Assembly: GCF_947507565.1 (NCBI RefSeq)
Contig: NC_089176.1
Span: 3,224,001-3,288,000, forward strand
From: Oscarella lobularis
Taxonomy: Eukaryota > Porifera > Homoscleromorpha > Homosclerophorida > Oscarellidae
Length of the DNA stretch: 64,000 nt
Direction of reading: 5' to 3'
The notes beneath the pieces are model-generated. The model ran no database searches, was not told where the DNA came from, and saw only the letters and a program-made list of their open reading frames with translations. Below, one piece after another: positions 19,358 to 30,589 of this stretch. Both the position numbers and the translations under genes were made by a program. Position 1 is the first letter of the stretch. Every line of letters begins with the position of its first letter.

Positions 19358-22300
19358 ATGGGTTTGCTGCGACTTCTGGAAGTGCAAAACTTCAAGAGCT
19401 ACAGGGGCCTTCACCGCATCGGTCCCTTTCGCGACTTTCAAGGCATCGTGGGTCCGAACGGAAGCGGCAAGTCGAATCTTATGGACGCCATCAGCTTCGT
19501 TTTTGGCGAAAGAACGGGCAACCTGCGTGTGAAACACGCGACAGTAAGAGAAAGCCACTTTTGCATCTTCGTTAATACTTACGGCACAGCGGTTCGCTCA
19601 CTCAAAAGTGAGCTAGCTAAAAGATAGCCACTCTAAAGAAACTTTGGTGTAGTAGAAATACTCTTCAGGATAGCGTAGTTGGATTACGAAGTCGTCGCGA
19701 GGCCGTGCCTTGACGTTCATAAAAGCCGTAACAATAAGCATCGAAGCGCGCGAAAGCTTAGATCGCAAATAAATCCGTTTCTGAGCTGTTCGATCAGCAC
19801 CACTTCTCAAAACTGAAGTCAATATTGATATTATATAACCGGAGCTCTCCCAGAGAATCGATTTTTCAAAAATTAATTAAAAACGACGTTCTCTCTTTCG
19901 ACAGGATTTGATACACGGCGCGCCGAGCGGAAATCCTGTAGACGAGCTCGCCTTCGTCTCCGCAGTCTGTTTTCTCGACGACACAGAAATTCATTTGAGA
20001 CGACAGTAGGAAACGCAATTTTTTTTCTAGTTACCTTAGGAGCGCTCTTTGGTTCATAGAATCACTCGCTCAGGGATGACATACAAACTTAACGGAAAGG
20101 TGTTTAGTATGAAGTTTCTTACTTTTTATTTATTAACTGGTGGTTTTCTTTAGACTGTGAGCGCTGAAGCGTATAATCGTCAGTTGAGAGAGCTCGGAAT
20201 CGATGCCAATGGACGAAACTCAAATTTTCTTATATATCAGGTTTTGACCGCCGAAACGATGTTAAAAAAAATCGGATCTGATTATTTTTAATTTGCGCAG
20301 GGTGAAGTGGAAAAGATTGCCATGAAGGATCCAGAAGAAGTGACGGTTCTTTTGGAGAAAATAAGCGGGTGCGATGAAAAGAAAAGAGAGAAAAATACAT
20401 AAGGAAATGACTTCATTTGTAATTTTTCGCAGATCTGCCGAAGAGATACCTCAGTACAACCAGAAACGAGACGAGTGGAACAAAGCCGAAAAGGTAGTCC
20501 AAGATACCATGGAAGCAAAGAAGGTAGATTGAAATAATTATTTATCCCAGTGTCTATTGACGAATGTTTTGTAGAGTGCCTACATAGGAAGAAGAGAAGC
20601 GAAAGCGAATAAAGAGCTTGCAGATCGTTACGGCGATCTATTGAAATCCAAAGTGCGCTTAGATTAAAATTATCGATACTTTGAACGCTCTTCTTCTCGT
20701 TTCGCTTCCAGGATAATACGAGATTGGCTGTTGAAGTGGCGAAGCTTTCTCAAGTCGAAGAATCGATTGAAACGTTGAAAAATGAGAAGACAAGAGCGAA
20801 AGCGTCGGTGGACGAAATTGTAAAGCTGGAAGACGAATTAGCGTTTTAAATTAATGGACTTCTCTTCTTTTAGAAAAAGGATCAGGAAAAGCTAGTCAAG
20901 AATTTGGCAGAAAAGAAAGCGAACTTTGGAAAATTTGCTGGAAAAATTGGCTCGCTTCAGCAAGGAATTAAGAAAGAGGTAATCTCAATCACAAGCATCG
21001 TACCCCGTAGTTCGTATATAATTATTATGCTAAAAAATTAAAATGCTTTGAATTTCTACAGGAGGAAGAACTAGACGGGCTCATGGCGCAGCATTCAAAG
21101 GAAACCAAGAAATTGGAGTACTACGAGAGAAGAAAGAAAGATCTGACGTGAGTTTCTACGATTTGATTCTATCAAACGATGTCGTGCTCGATGTGCAGGA
21201 AAAAGTGCAACGACGCCAGAGAGGAGCGAGAAAGAAAAAGCGAAATGGTTTCTCCCCCCAATACAGCGAACTTGACACTAATACGGCGTGCGATTTCTTT
21301 TTCGGGGGTCTAGCAAACGACGATGGAAAGAGCGATGAACGAATCGAAGCGTCAACTCGAAGAGCTCGAAGGGGAAATGATGACGGAGAGTCAGGAAGAA
21401 CGAATACGAGTTAGCCTGGAAGACGGTCAGGTAAGGGGGAGACGTTTGAAATAAAAAAAAAATGTTGACTGGCTCACTCTCTCCTTTTTCTTCTTCTTCT
21501 TCAGGTTCGAGCCTATCGCGAAATTAAGGAGAACGTGAGTCGTCGCACGGCGAAAGTGAACGACGAGCTGGAGGAGTTGAGACGAGAGCGGCAATCGGCC
21601 GAGATGCGGCTCGAACGCGACGAAGCGCGACTTCGATCAGAAGAGGAGCACGTCGAACAATTGAAAAATCACTTGTAAAGCGCACTTTCGGGGAGACGTA
21701 CATGCATTGCAAGCAAATCTCTTTAGTGAGAATTTGAAGAGGCACAGGAAGAGACTGAATGACTATTTGGAGTAAGTGGGAGAGGGGCATCTGAAGCGAG
21801 TGTTTCAGGCCTATTATGTTTTTTTCTTCTTTCCCAGTGTCAATAAAGAGGAGACGGATCGCGTTCGCGGAACGTTGGCTCAGCTGGAAAGCGATCTCGC
21901 TAAGTTAGACGAAGAAGAGGCGGAGTTGCGCAACAAGCACGACGAATTGGCGAGACGATTGGCCGACGTTCAGGTCGATCGACGAGAAGAGGAGCGAATG
22001 CAAAGACGCCTCGAGACTGTGGAGAAACTGAAGGGTCTTTGTCCTGGAGTTGTAAGAGAGAGCAAAAAAACATACATACGAGATTAGGTTATGGATTATT
22101 TTTTTTCAGTACGGTCGAATGTACGAATTGTGCAAGCCGCGACACGAGAGATACAAATTGGCGTTGACTAAGGCATTGATAAGCTACATGGACGCGATTG
22201 TCGTCGATACGGACGAAACGGCGAAGACGTGCGTACGCCACTTAAAAGAACAGGTCAGATTGACGCAAAACAATTGGAAGGATTTCATTGATTTGTTTAG

Positions 22301-25300
22301 CAACTCGACGTCGAGACTTTCTTGCCTCTGTCCAGTCTCAAGGCGACGCCTATCGACAACAAATTGAGGTGTCTGGATTATCTTTCCATTATTATTATCA
22401 TCATCGTCATTATTATTAAAAAATCGTGTTTTTCTTTTCAGATCCATTCCCAACGCCAAGCTTCTAATCGATTGCGTCGAGTTCAGTCCGCAAGACGTGC
22501 AGGTCTTTTCTCGATCGTCCACGTGTTTGCGTTCTCTTAGACTCTTCCTCCTCCTCCTCCTTCGATAGAAAGCCGTGCAGTTTTGTCTCGGCAACGTCAT
22601 GGTATGCGAGACGGTCGACCAGGCGAAACGGGTGGCTTTTGGAGCGGGCGGCAGGAGGAGAAACGTAAATAAACACCACACGAACGTTTGTCTACACAGT
22701 GTCCTTTTCCCCAGGTTGTTGCTTACAATGGCGTCATGCTCTATGAATACGGTGGCGTCAGTGGAGGAATAAGGTATTTTCTTGTGTGCGTGACTGGGAG
22801 GATCCTGTCTGACTTATCTACAATTTGTAGTCGCGAATTGAGAAGCAAGGCAAGGCGATTCGAAGAAGGGGTGAGCGACAGAAGTGTCTTCGTTGACCAA
22901 TGAATAATTAGCTATTAATTAATTAATTAATTAATTAATTAATTAATTAATAGACGGTGGATCAGTTGAGACGAAAAACGACGGCCGCGTTTGAACGCGT
23001 TCGTCAAGTGGTGCGAAATCGCGTTCAGGTAGACTTTCGTTTTGCATTTATGTTTTAATTAGAGAGGTGTGGTTTGTTCGTTTTTAGATGCCCAATCTCG
23101 ATGACGTGAACGCTCGATTGAACGATCTCGTTCAGAGGCGAAATTTCATTGAAAACGACCTGAAGAAAACCGTGCGTTTAACTAATAAGTTAATTGTCAT
23201 TTCGTGTTAGATTTGAATTCCGTCTGTCTTTAGGACGAAGACAACGTGCGTTCTAAGCGAGAAATCACAGCTGCCAAGAAGGGCGTCGAGAAACTCAAGG
23301 TGAGAGGCGAAAGAAAACTCTCTGCTTGTAAGAGCTAGGCTTTTTTTTCTAGTCGGACGTCGAGGATTTACGACGGCAATTCCAAAGTCGAGAAGGCGAG
23401 ATCGAGCGATTGCAAGAGCAGTTGAATAGGGTCGAGGACGAACAATTCTCCGATTTTTGTGAGGAAATCGGAGTCAGAAATATCAGGTTGGTTTACGTAG
23501 CAAGCGAGCGGGATTGTGGGTGGTGAAGAGCATTTTCAGGGAGTTTGAAAAGGGAGCGTTGAAAGTTCACGAAGAGAAGATGACAAGAGTGAAGGACTGC
23601 AAGGCGCGAATCGCCAATTTTAGTCAACAGGCAAGTTTAATTTATTGAAGTACGCGCAAAGGGATTTTAATTCTCGTTTGCAGCTTAGCTATTTGAAGAA
23701 GAGTGATGCTGAAAGTAGAGATGGAGCGAAACCGTTTGCAATGTTCCAGCACTTTTTTTCGTCATTTTTAGGTGTCATTCAGAAGGCGGAGACGGACATT
23801 CGCACCTGCGAGAAAGACGTGGACAAGGCACGAGTTGCGGCGGCTCAATTGCAAGCGGTATGACGTAGAACTAAGAAAGAGTACTGCCTCTTTCTTGATA
23901 CAAAACAATAGACGATAAAAGATTTGAAGAGCAGTCTCGCTGAAGCTGTGAAAAAGCGCGATGAGCTGAAAGAGGAGCAGAATGAGAAAGTAAGGGCAAA
24001 ATATCCTAAGCTTAATGCGAAGACTAACGTTTGATTTTTTTCACAGGAAGATGCGCTGAAGAGAGCGCGAGAAGCTATCAAGGGCAGTCTGAGGGCGATT
24101 GCCGAAGCGGAGAGACGACTGCAGGCCGTGGTACGAATCTAGAACAAAGTGATTCATTTTACGTGATGAATACTTATGATTAGCTGAGACATCTGGACGA
24201 AAAACGAGCCGCTCGCCATCACATCCTCAAAACGTGCAAGGCAATTCGAATTTTGACCCAATTAAAATTGTGTCTAGTCAAACATAACGAGCATTTTTTT
24301 ATCTTTAGCTGGAGGGAATCCCACTTCCTATGCTGGAAGGATCATTTGACGACGTCCCGCTGGGAGATCACGTACGTGCTTCCTGCCTTGTCGAATGTCT
24401 TCACTGCTTTTTTGCAGATCGACGTTGGGACGTCGGCTGGCTCTAGTTCCGCCACGGCGTCTACGGCGGCCTCTGCAGACGACGATACATTAGCCAGTAG
24501 CAAGGTACTGTTTCTCCCCTTTTTTGAAAACTGTTGTACTTAATTTTAAAAATTCTCTCTTTTTTTGGTCAGGAAGCGCGAGCTGTCTATCGGCAGGAAT
24601 CTGTCATCGAAATTGACTACAGTCGGCTGGAAAAACTTCGAGTTTATTTTCGTTTTTGCTACATGTTTGTGTGTAAAAAGTGTCTTTCTCGTAGAGAGGC
24701 GACAGACGACCGCTAGACCAGTGGATCGCCGAAAAGAATGCGGATATCGTGAACTTGGAAAGCTCTCTACAGGAACTGGGGTCGTATGACACACACGCCG
24801 AAGACAAGTATGCATAGAATGACGTAGGGGGTGGCCTTAGGGAGAATTTTTTTACCAACGCGAAACGAGAATTGCTGTGCTGCTATAAAGGATCTGGTGT
24901 AATTTATTTGCAGAGTCAAAGAAGCTATTGAGCGGTATGATAAAGCGGAACGAAGCCATACCGGCGCTCTCGAACAATCTAAGAAAGCGAAAGTCGAATT
25001 TGAACGCGTGAAAGCGACAAGGCACGGAAAAACGACCGAAGCAGTTTTCCCTCTCTTTTTTTACGATTTCTTTCCTTTCTACAGGCGCGAGAAGTTCATG
25101 GAAGCGTTTGAGATAATCAAGGACAAGGTCAACGTCATTTATAAGGTACGTTTCTTTTCATTTTTGGTGGCTCGGAGCGATCAAGCCTCTCCTCGGTAGA
25201 AAATCTGGGCAGAACCGGGCGCTCAAGCTGTTCTATTTGCTGACGATCCCGAGGTAGTTCACAGATGCCCTTATCTCATAGTAGAATAGTCAATTCGTAA

Positions 25301-25971
25301 CTTCTAGGAGCCTTATCTTGGAGCAGTCAACTACCATTGCATTCCTCCTGGAAAAAGGTGGGTACTCAGCGCAAGAGCGCATAAGGGGCGAGATGAGAAT
25401 TTATTTTGCTTTATTTAGTTTTTTACCAATGAAGGATTTATCCGGCGGAGAGAAGTCCATCTCGGCTCTGGCACTTGTCTTTGCCTTGAAAAGGTAAAAA
25501 ATGAAAGATTATGTCTCTAAAAATACCGGCACTGCCTCATGTTAATCTTATTTCTTTAGCGTTCATCATCCTCGCCTGTTCGTTCTGGACGAAGTTGACG
25601 CCGCGCTTGACAAGGACAACGTGGGCAAGGCAAGAGCATACTGCACTGCAGCACTACTCTGAGATCACTCAGCATGTTTTTTTCGTGTGCACAGTTGGCT
25701 CACTACATCAAAGAAGAGACGAGGGACGGCAGCCTCCAGTGCATCATCATCTCCCTCAAACTGGAGGCGTTTCAGCAAAGCGACGCTCTCGTCGGAGTCA
25801 CAGCAGAGGTGAGATTCATGCACACCGCGTCTGTAGATTTTTCTTTGCCGCTGCACGCTCGCGACCTTATTTAGTATTTGTACCCTTGAACTAGTAAGTC
25901 TTTTTTGTTAGCTTGGCGGTCAGCGTGGTCCTGTTAGTTCTCTTCTTACACTGGATCTGAGCCGTTATTAG
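19358..25971 (+). CDS. SMC1: Cohesin ATPase SMC1 (SMC1A/SMC1B type)
   Basis: About 30 short exons reading without interruption. N-terminal head: [17 protein letters not shown], Walker [21 protein letters not shown] (19445-19505), then [11 protein letters not shown], typical of SMC1. Long coiled-coil arms flank a hinge with [10 protein letters not shown] (near 22120), [16 protein letters not shown] and [21 protein letters not shown]. The second arm includes [19 protein letters not shown]. The acidic [17 protein letters not shown] block and [11 protein letters not shown] are SMC1-specific. The C-terminal head has the signature [18 protein letters not shown] (25436-25495) and Walker [14 protein letters not shown] (25575-25610), ending [11 protein letters not shown]1 pairs with SMC3 and a kleisin in cohesin. 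The sequence is more diverged than usual for SMC1A, so a meiotic SMC1B-like paralogue is possible. The first intron (about 19541-19905) is unusually long for this locus. Confidence 0.93.
22914..22951. repeat. ATTA/TTAA tetranucleotide microsatellite
   Basis: About nine tandem copies of AATT lie inside an SMC1 intron and run directly into its AG acceptor (AATAG at 22948-22952), so length changes would alter the sequence just before the splice site. Confidence 0.9.
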
Positions 25972-26262
25972 CGACGTCAAGTCTGAGCTAAATTACTGTG
26001 TGCATGATGTGATGAACAAAACGTAGTGACCTGAGTTTATGATTTGAATATTAAAGAATAACATGCTGTTTTGAAAAATCGACGGCACAACGAGCGAGAT
26101 TGAGGGGAGAATCCGTGGTTAATGAAAGTACCACAGATAGATATTCACGGTGAATATTCCTAGTTACATAGTAGGGAGGTGTAACCTTGGGACCACGTGG
26201 AATTGCCATGTCACCAACGCGCGCTAGATCGTCGCGAACCACAATCAGGGATCCCTGCCACA

Positions 26263-29200
26263 ATGATCATTCCTGTCGTTCCCGTTCGCAGTGGCTTCGC
26301 TTTCGTTCAGGGTAAGGCGAGAGGAGTCTCTTGCACCTGTGCGCAATTGCCATCGCAAAGAATCGTGCGGCGACGTCAGCGATTGGGTGGAAAAGTTGAA
26401 GCTGTGCGGCCAAGTCGTTCTATACGACACAGAAAACGGAAAGAATGCAAGCGTCGTTGCAAGAGCTCTCACTCACTATCCGTGCAGGTGCATAATACGC
26501 GATCGACTTCGTCAGAATATGCGATACATTTATTCTCAAGGATTTATTGCGGGCGTACGGATCGAGAGAACGCTTCTGCCTTGCTTGATGCTGGATGCAC
26601 CGAATTGGTTCGCTTTTCTAGTAGTCGGATTTTGTTTTTATAAAGGATATAGATTGTTGATTTGGAAGCTCTTGATAATCTACTTCCGGGTTTGCCATGG
26701 AGTCGGATTGTTGTGCAAATTTCGATTAATAATACGGAAGTAAAGCCCAAGTCTTTTGAAATTTGAATACCACGCAAGATGGCGTCGTTTCTTTTAGAAC
26801 TGGACTGCAAATGTCGTCGAATTGCTGAAAAAAGTATTTCATTAATTAATTAATTAATTGCAGCTGTCGCTGTTCTACTTTCAGTTCTCAGGTTCCGCCT
26901 GATTGTAAACACGTTTTGCTTCATTTTTCACCTGAACTATTTCCAAAGTATGGACTCGTCTTGTTTTCATTGGAAATAATCAATTTCGATATTTAGTCCT
27001 CCTATTCCTGAACTTAAGTCTTGCATAAAGCCTGCTATTTCTCAAGGTGACGAGTTATTTTCACGTGCGTTCTTTTCACATCGATTCCTAGGATGCTCTT
27101 TGAGTATTTATTGCTCGTTGACTTCCAGTCACGACGTGGCGCTCTTGCATTCTATTGGCGTAGATATTTACGTGGGTCTTGTTCACAAAAGGGTGCCAAG
27201 TACACGTGCCTTTTCACCTTCAGGCGGATTCTGCGATTTTGAAAGACGAAATTAGACTAGGAGAACTCCTTTCCGCTCCACTAATTAGCGACAGACCAGA
27301 TGGATTTTTTCCCACGATAGTGGTACCGCACTTTTACTGTAATATTAGTTAAAATGCATTGGGTTTTTAGACTGATGAACATGGGGTCGCTCTTGGCCTA
27401 GTCTATTCAAGTCGAGAAAGGTTGATAGACGTTCCATTCGCTTGTTCATTTTGCTAGTTTAGTGTCTAGTATTTGCGAAGCAGTTAGAACAAGACGCGGT
27501 GTCTACCAATCGAGAAAACGGGGTACTTTGAATAGAAAGAAAGAGGCGCCCATTATTAATTAATAAATATTTAGGCTTGTGGTACAAAGGTGATACGTCT
27601 GGTGACATACAAGTACAAATCACAAGAAAAAATATATATGCACAGTAGTTGATTAATTAATGTTCTACTTAGGAGTTGCTTCGAATTAGTATTGATTGCG
27701 ATTCGGATTGCGTGAAGTCGGTTCTGATATTCACTAGAGTGTTTGTACATTAATTAATATTATTTTGCCCGTCATGGAAGATTCGTTGTTCGTCAACATG
27801 GCAACGGATTCTGTCATCTTTTGCAGAGAAGCTGCTTTGGGTCAGGTACAGGAATCCCAGCCTTGATGAGAACCTTAGTAAGAGTAAAAGTCAATTTTCG
27901 TAGTAGTCTCTATACTAGAATTTCTAATAAGGAGTCGAGGAAAAGGAAGGCTCCTGAGGGATCGTATACCCAAAGGCTGTTCAACGATGAAAGGTACGAG
28001 TATTCAATTACGCGATTAGTGTAGAAGACTTTGTTTTTCCAGTTTGCTTTGTTCGAAATTACTGGAAGAAGCCGGCGAATTGAATGAGGCCGACGCTCCG
28101 GATGACGTCGCTTGGGAAGCAGCTGACGTCATTTATTTCACCCTGGTTAAATGCGCCAAGGCGGGCGTGTCGTTGGCGGACGTCGAAAAAATTGCAAGTG
28201 AAAATTGAAAGAGGTAGACGCGCACTAAGTCGATTTACTCGTAGTTGGATCAAAGAGCTTTGAAAGTGAAGAGGAGAAAGGGAGACGCCAAGGAGGAAGT
28301 TCGAGAGAGAGAGAGTCGAGCGCATTCAAAACTGTTATTGATTATTTTTGCTTGTTTAGACGGCAGCTCTTCCTCCTCCTCCTCCTCCTCCTACTGCTCC
28401 TGCTCTTGAAGATACTCTATCTTGTCACACAATCTACCCCCTGAAACAAGAAGTACTTTTATTGGATACATCGTTTATATGTAGTTTATCAAATGTCTCT
28501 CTCTACGTTAGGGAATTTGTGACATTCCCTTGAAATGCTTTGTCTTTTCTGATATGTCCAACAAGGATCGCCTGGCTCTGTGCCAACGTCCCGCTCAGTC
28601 TTCGGCGTCATCCGTCTACAACATCGTTGCTCCAATTATGGATGACGTCAAAAAGAGAGGCGATCTCGCTCTAGTCGAATTGACAAAGAAATTTGACAAA
28701 GTTGACTTGGAATCGCCCGTCATCGATCTCTCTAAAATATCAATAGTAATTAAAAATCGAATATATGTGCTAGAGTAGTCGATAACGGCAGTATGTAGGA
28801 ATCGGCTGCCGCGGCTCTTTCGCCTGAAATCAAATCGGCTATAGACAAAGCATGGCACAACGTGCACGTCTTTCACGCAGCGCAACTGGAGGCAAATAAC
28901 GCAGGGCCCCATAGTCGTACTATCTCCTCACTGTAGCGTCCGTTTAGCCAAAGCCCTTAGTCGTGGAAACGGCGCCCGGAGTCGTTTGCTCGCGCCACGT
29001 GCGTTCAATAGAAAAAGTGATTTTTTGCAGAATGTTTGTCGTTTCTTTTATATTCGTTGTTGTTTACCTAAGGTTGGTCTCTATGTTCCTGGTGGTTCGG
29101 CTGTTCTTCCTTCAACGGCCATCATGCTCGGCGTTCCCGCCAAAGTGGCGGGATGCCGAGAAATCGTTCTCGCCTCGCCGCCCAATTCCAGTGGCTCCGT

Positions 29201-30269
29201 TTCGCACGAAATTCTCTACATTGCAAAAAAGATGAACGCAAAGTGCGTTCTTCTTGCCGGCGGAGCGCAAGCCATAGCAGCCATGGCTTACGGGACAAAA
29301 ACGTGAAATAGTCGAATTCTTGACAATAATACGCCAAGTTTTCTTTTTTAGTGTTCCCAAAGTGGACAAGATTTGCGGTCCTGGAAATCAGTTCGTGACG
29401 GCGGCGAAGCTTCTCGTGCAAAACGACGCGTCGGCGTGCGTCAGCATTGACATGCCCGCTGGTCCATCAGAAGTAATGGTAAGTGGCCAAGAGATGCCGT
29501 CTATGGTCTAACTCTTATCATCAGGTTATTGCTGATAATACTGCAAGTTCTGAATTTGTTGCCGCTGACTTATTGTCTCAGGCTGAGCACGGTCCCGATA
29601 GTCAGGTGAATAAATTACATGCACTTATTGATTTTCGGTAGAAAATATTTTCCAGGTTGTTCTCGTTTCGTATTCTATGACCGACGCAAAAATGAATGAC
29701 ATCGTTTCTGAGTTGAGTCGACAATTGGATGCTCTTCCTCGACGAGACGTGGCCCGACGGTCGATTGCAAAGAGTTTCGTAATGGTGACCTCAAACGCGC
29801 GCGACGCTTCGGCTTTTGCCAATATGTACGCTCCGGAACATCTCATCATCAACACTGAGAAACCCGGTATGAATTCCTATATATTTGGGGCACCTCGTCA
29901 TTTGCTCTACTGCAGGTAATGAGTGGATAGATCTGGTACAGAATGCTGGCTCTCTCTTTCTGGGTCCGTTTTCCACAGAAAGGTACAAATAGTATATTTG
30001 ATTTTTTCGGGAACTGTATTTTTTTCAGTTGTGGCGACTACGCTTCTGGGACGAATCACACCTTGCCAACGTACGGCTACGCGAGAATGTACAGCGGCGT
30101 GTCGACGGCCACGTTTCAGAAGCATTTGACGTCGCAGGTGGTGACCGAGGAAGGAATTGAGAGCATTGGATCAACGGTCTGTGCGCTCGCTTCGCTGGAG
30201 GGCCTCGAAGCTCATAGAAGAGCAGTGGAAGTGAGGCAGAAGTTCATGAGCGAGCATAGGACCGCGTGA
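26263..30269 (+). CDS. HIS4: Trifunctional histidine biosynthesis protein (PRA-CH / PRA-PH / histidinol dehydrogenase)
   Basis: Starts [14 protein letters not shown], the same opening as fungal HIS4. A 5' region of low conservation follows. The phosphoribosyl-AMP cyclohydrolase part has [30 protein letters not shown], the metal-binding IDCDSD (near 27690-27710), NGFCHL and RSCFG (27800-27840). The phosphoribosyl-ATP pyrophosphatase part has [32 protein letters not shown] and [10 protein letters not shown] (27955-28290). The histidinol dehydrogenase part (28510-30269) has [69 protein letters not shown] and [16 protein letters not shown] with the zinc-binding His residues. It covers steps 2 and 3 (HisI, HisE) and the last two oxidations (HisD). 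Many spliceosomal introns argue against bacterial contamination. Histidine synthesis is generally considered lost in animals, so a complete gene is notable. Confidence 0.93.
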
Positions 30270-30589
30270 CAGTAAGTCGATTTAGCATAAGCATTTTATC
30301 TTTTAGTTGTCGCTAGAAAAAGTAGCGCAATGCACACTGATCTTTTTGGCTAGTTTTATTCTCATTTGCATGTGTCAACAACTCTACGTCAATACGATGC
30401 ATCATTCCTTACAACTAAAAATTTTTTTGTTTTGAACCGGACGCACAATCACAGTTTTGTTTACGACACCGGATGTTCTGGCTTCGAGGTGATTGTGACA
30501 AGATGATGCGCACGTTAACGTATTTGTTTCTGTCTGTGGACAGTAGTGGCGTGTAGTGCGGTCCGAAAGAACGCCAGCGATCGTCCAAC

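Noticed and set aside
19613-19822. A minus-strand 69-residue frame inside the first SMC1 intron ([13 protein letters not shown] segment)
   Set aside because: It looks mildly protein-like but has no family match, no splice context and no repeat boundaries; too little to call an inserted gene fragment.
26263-30269. HIS4 as bacterial or fungal contamination
   Set aside because: Many short GT...AG introns of the same style as neighbouring animal genes, and continuous sequence with SMC1 and SLC9B on each side.
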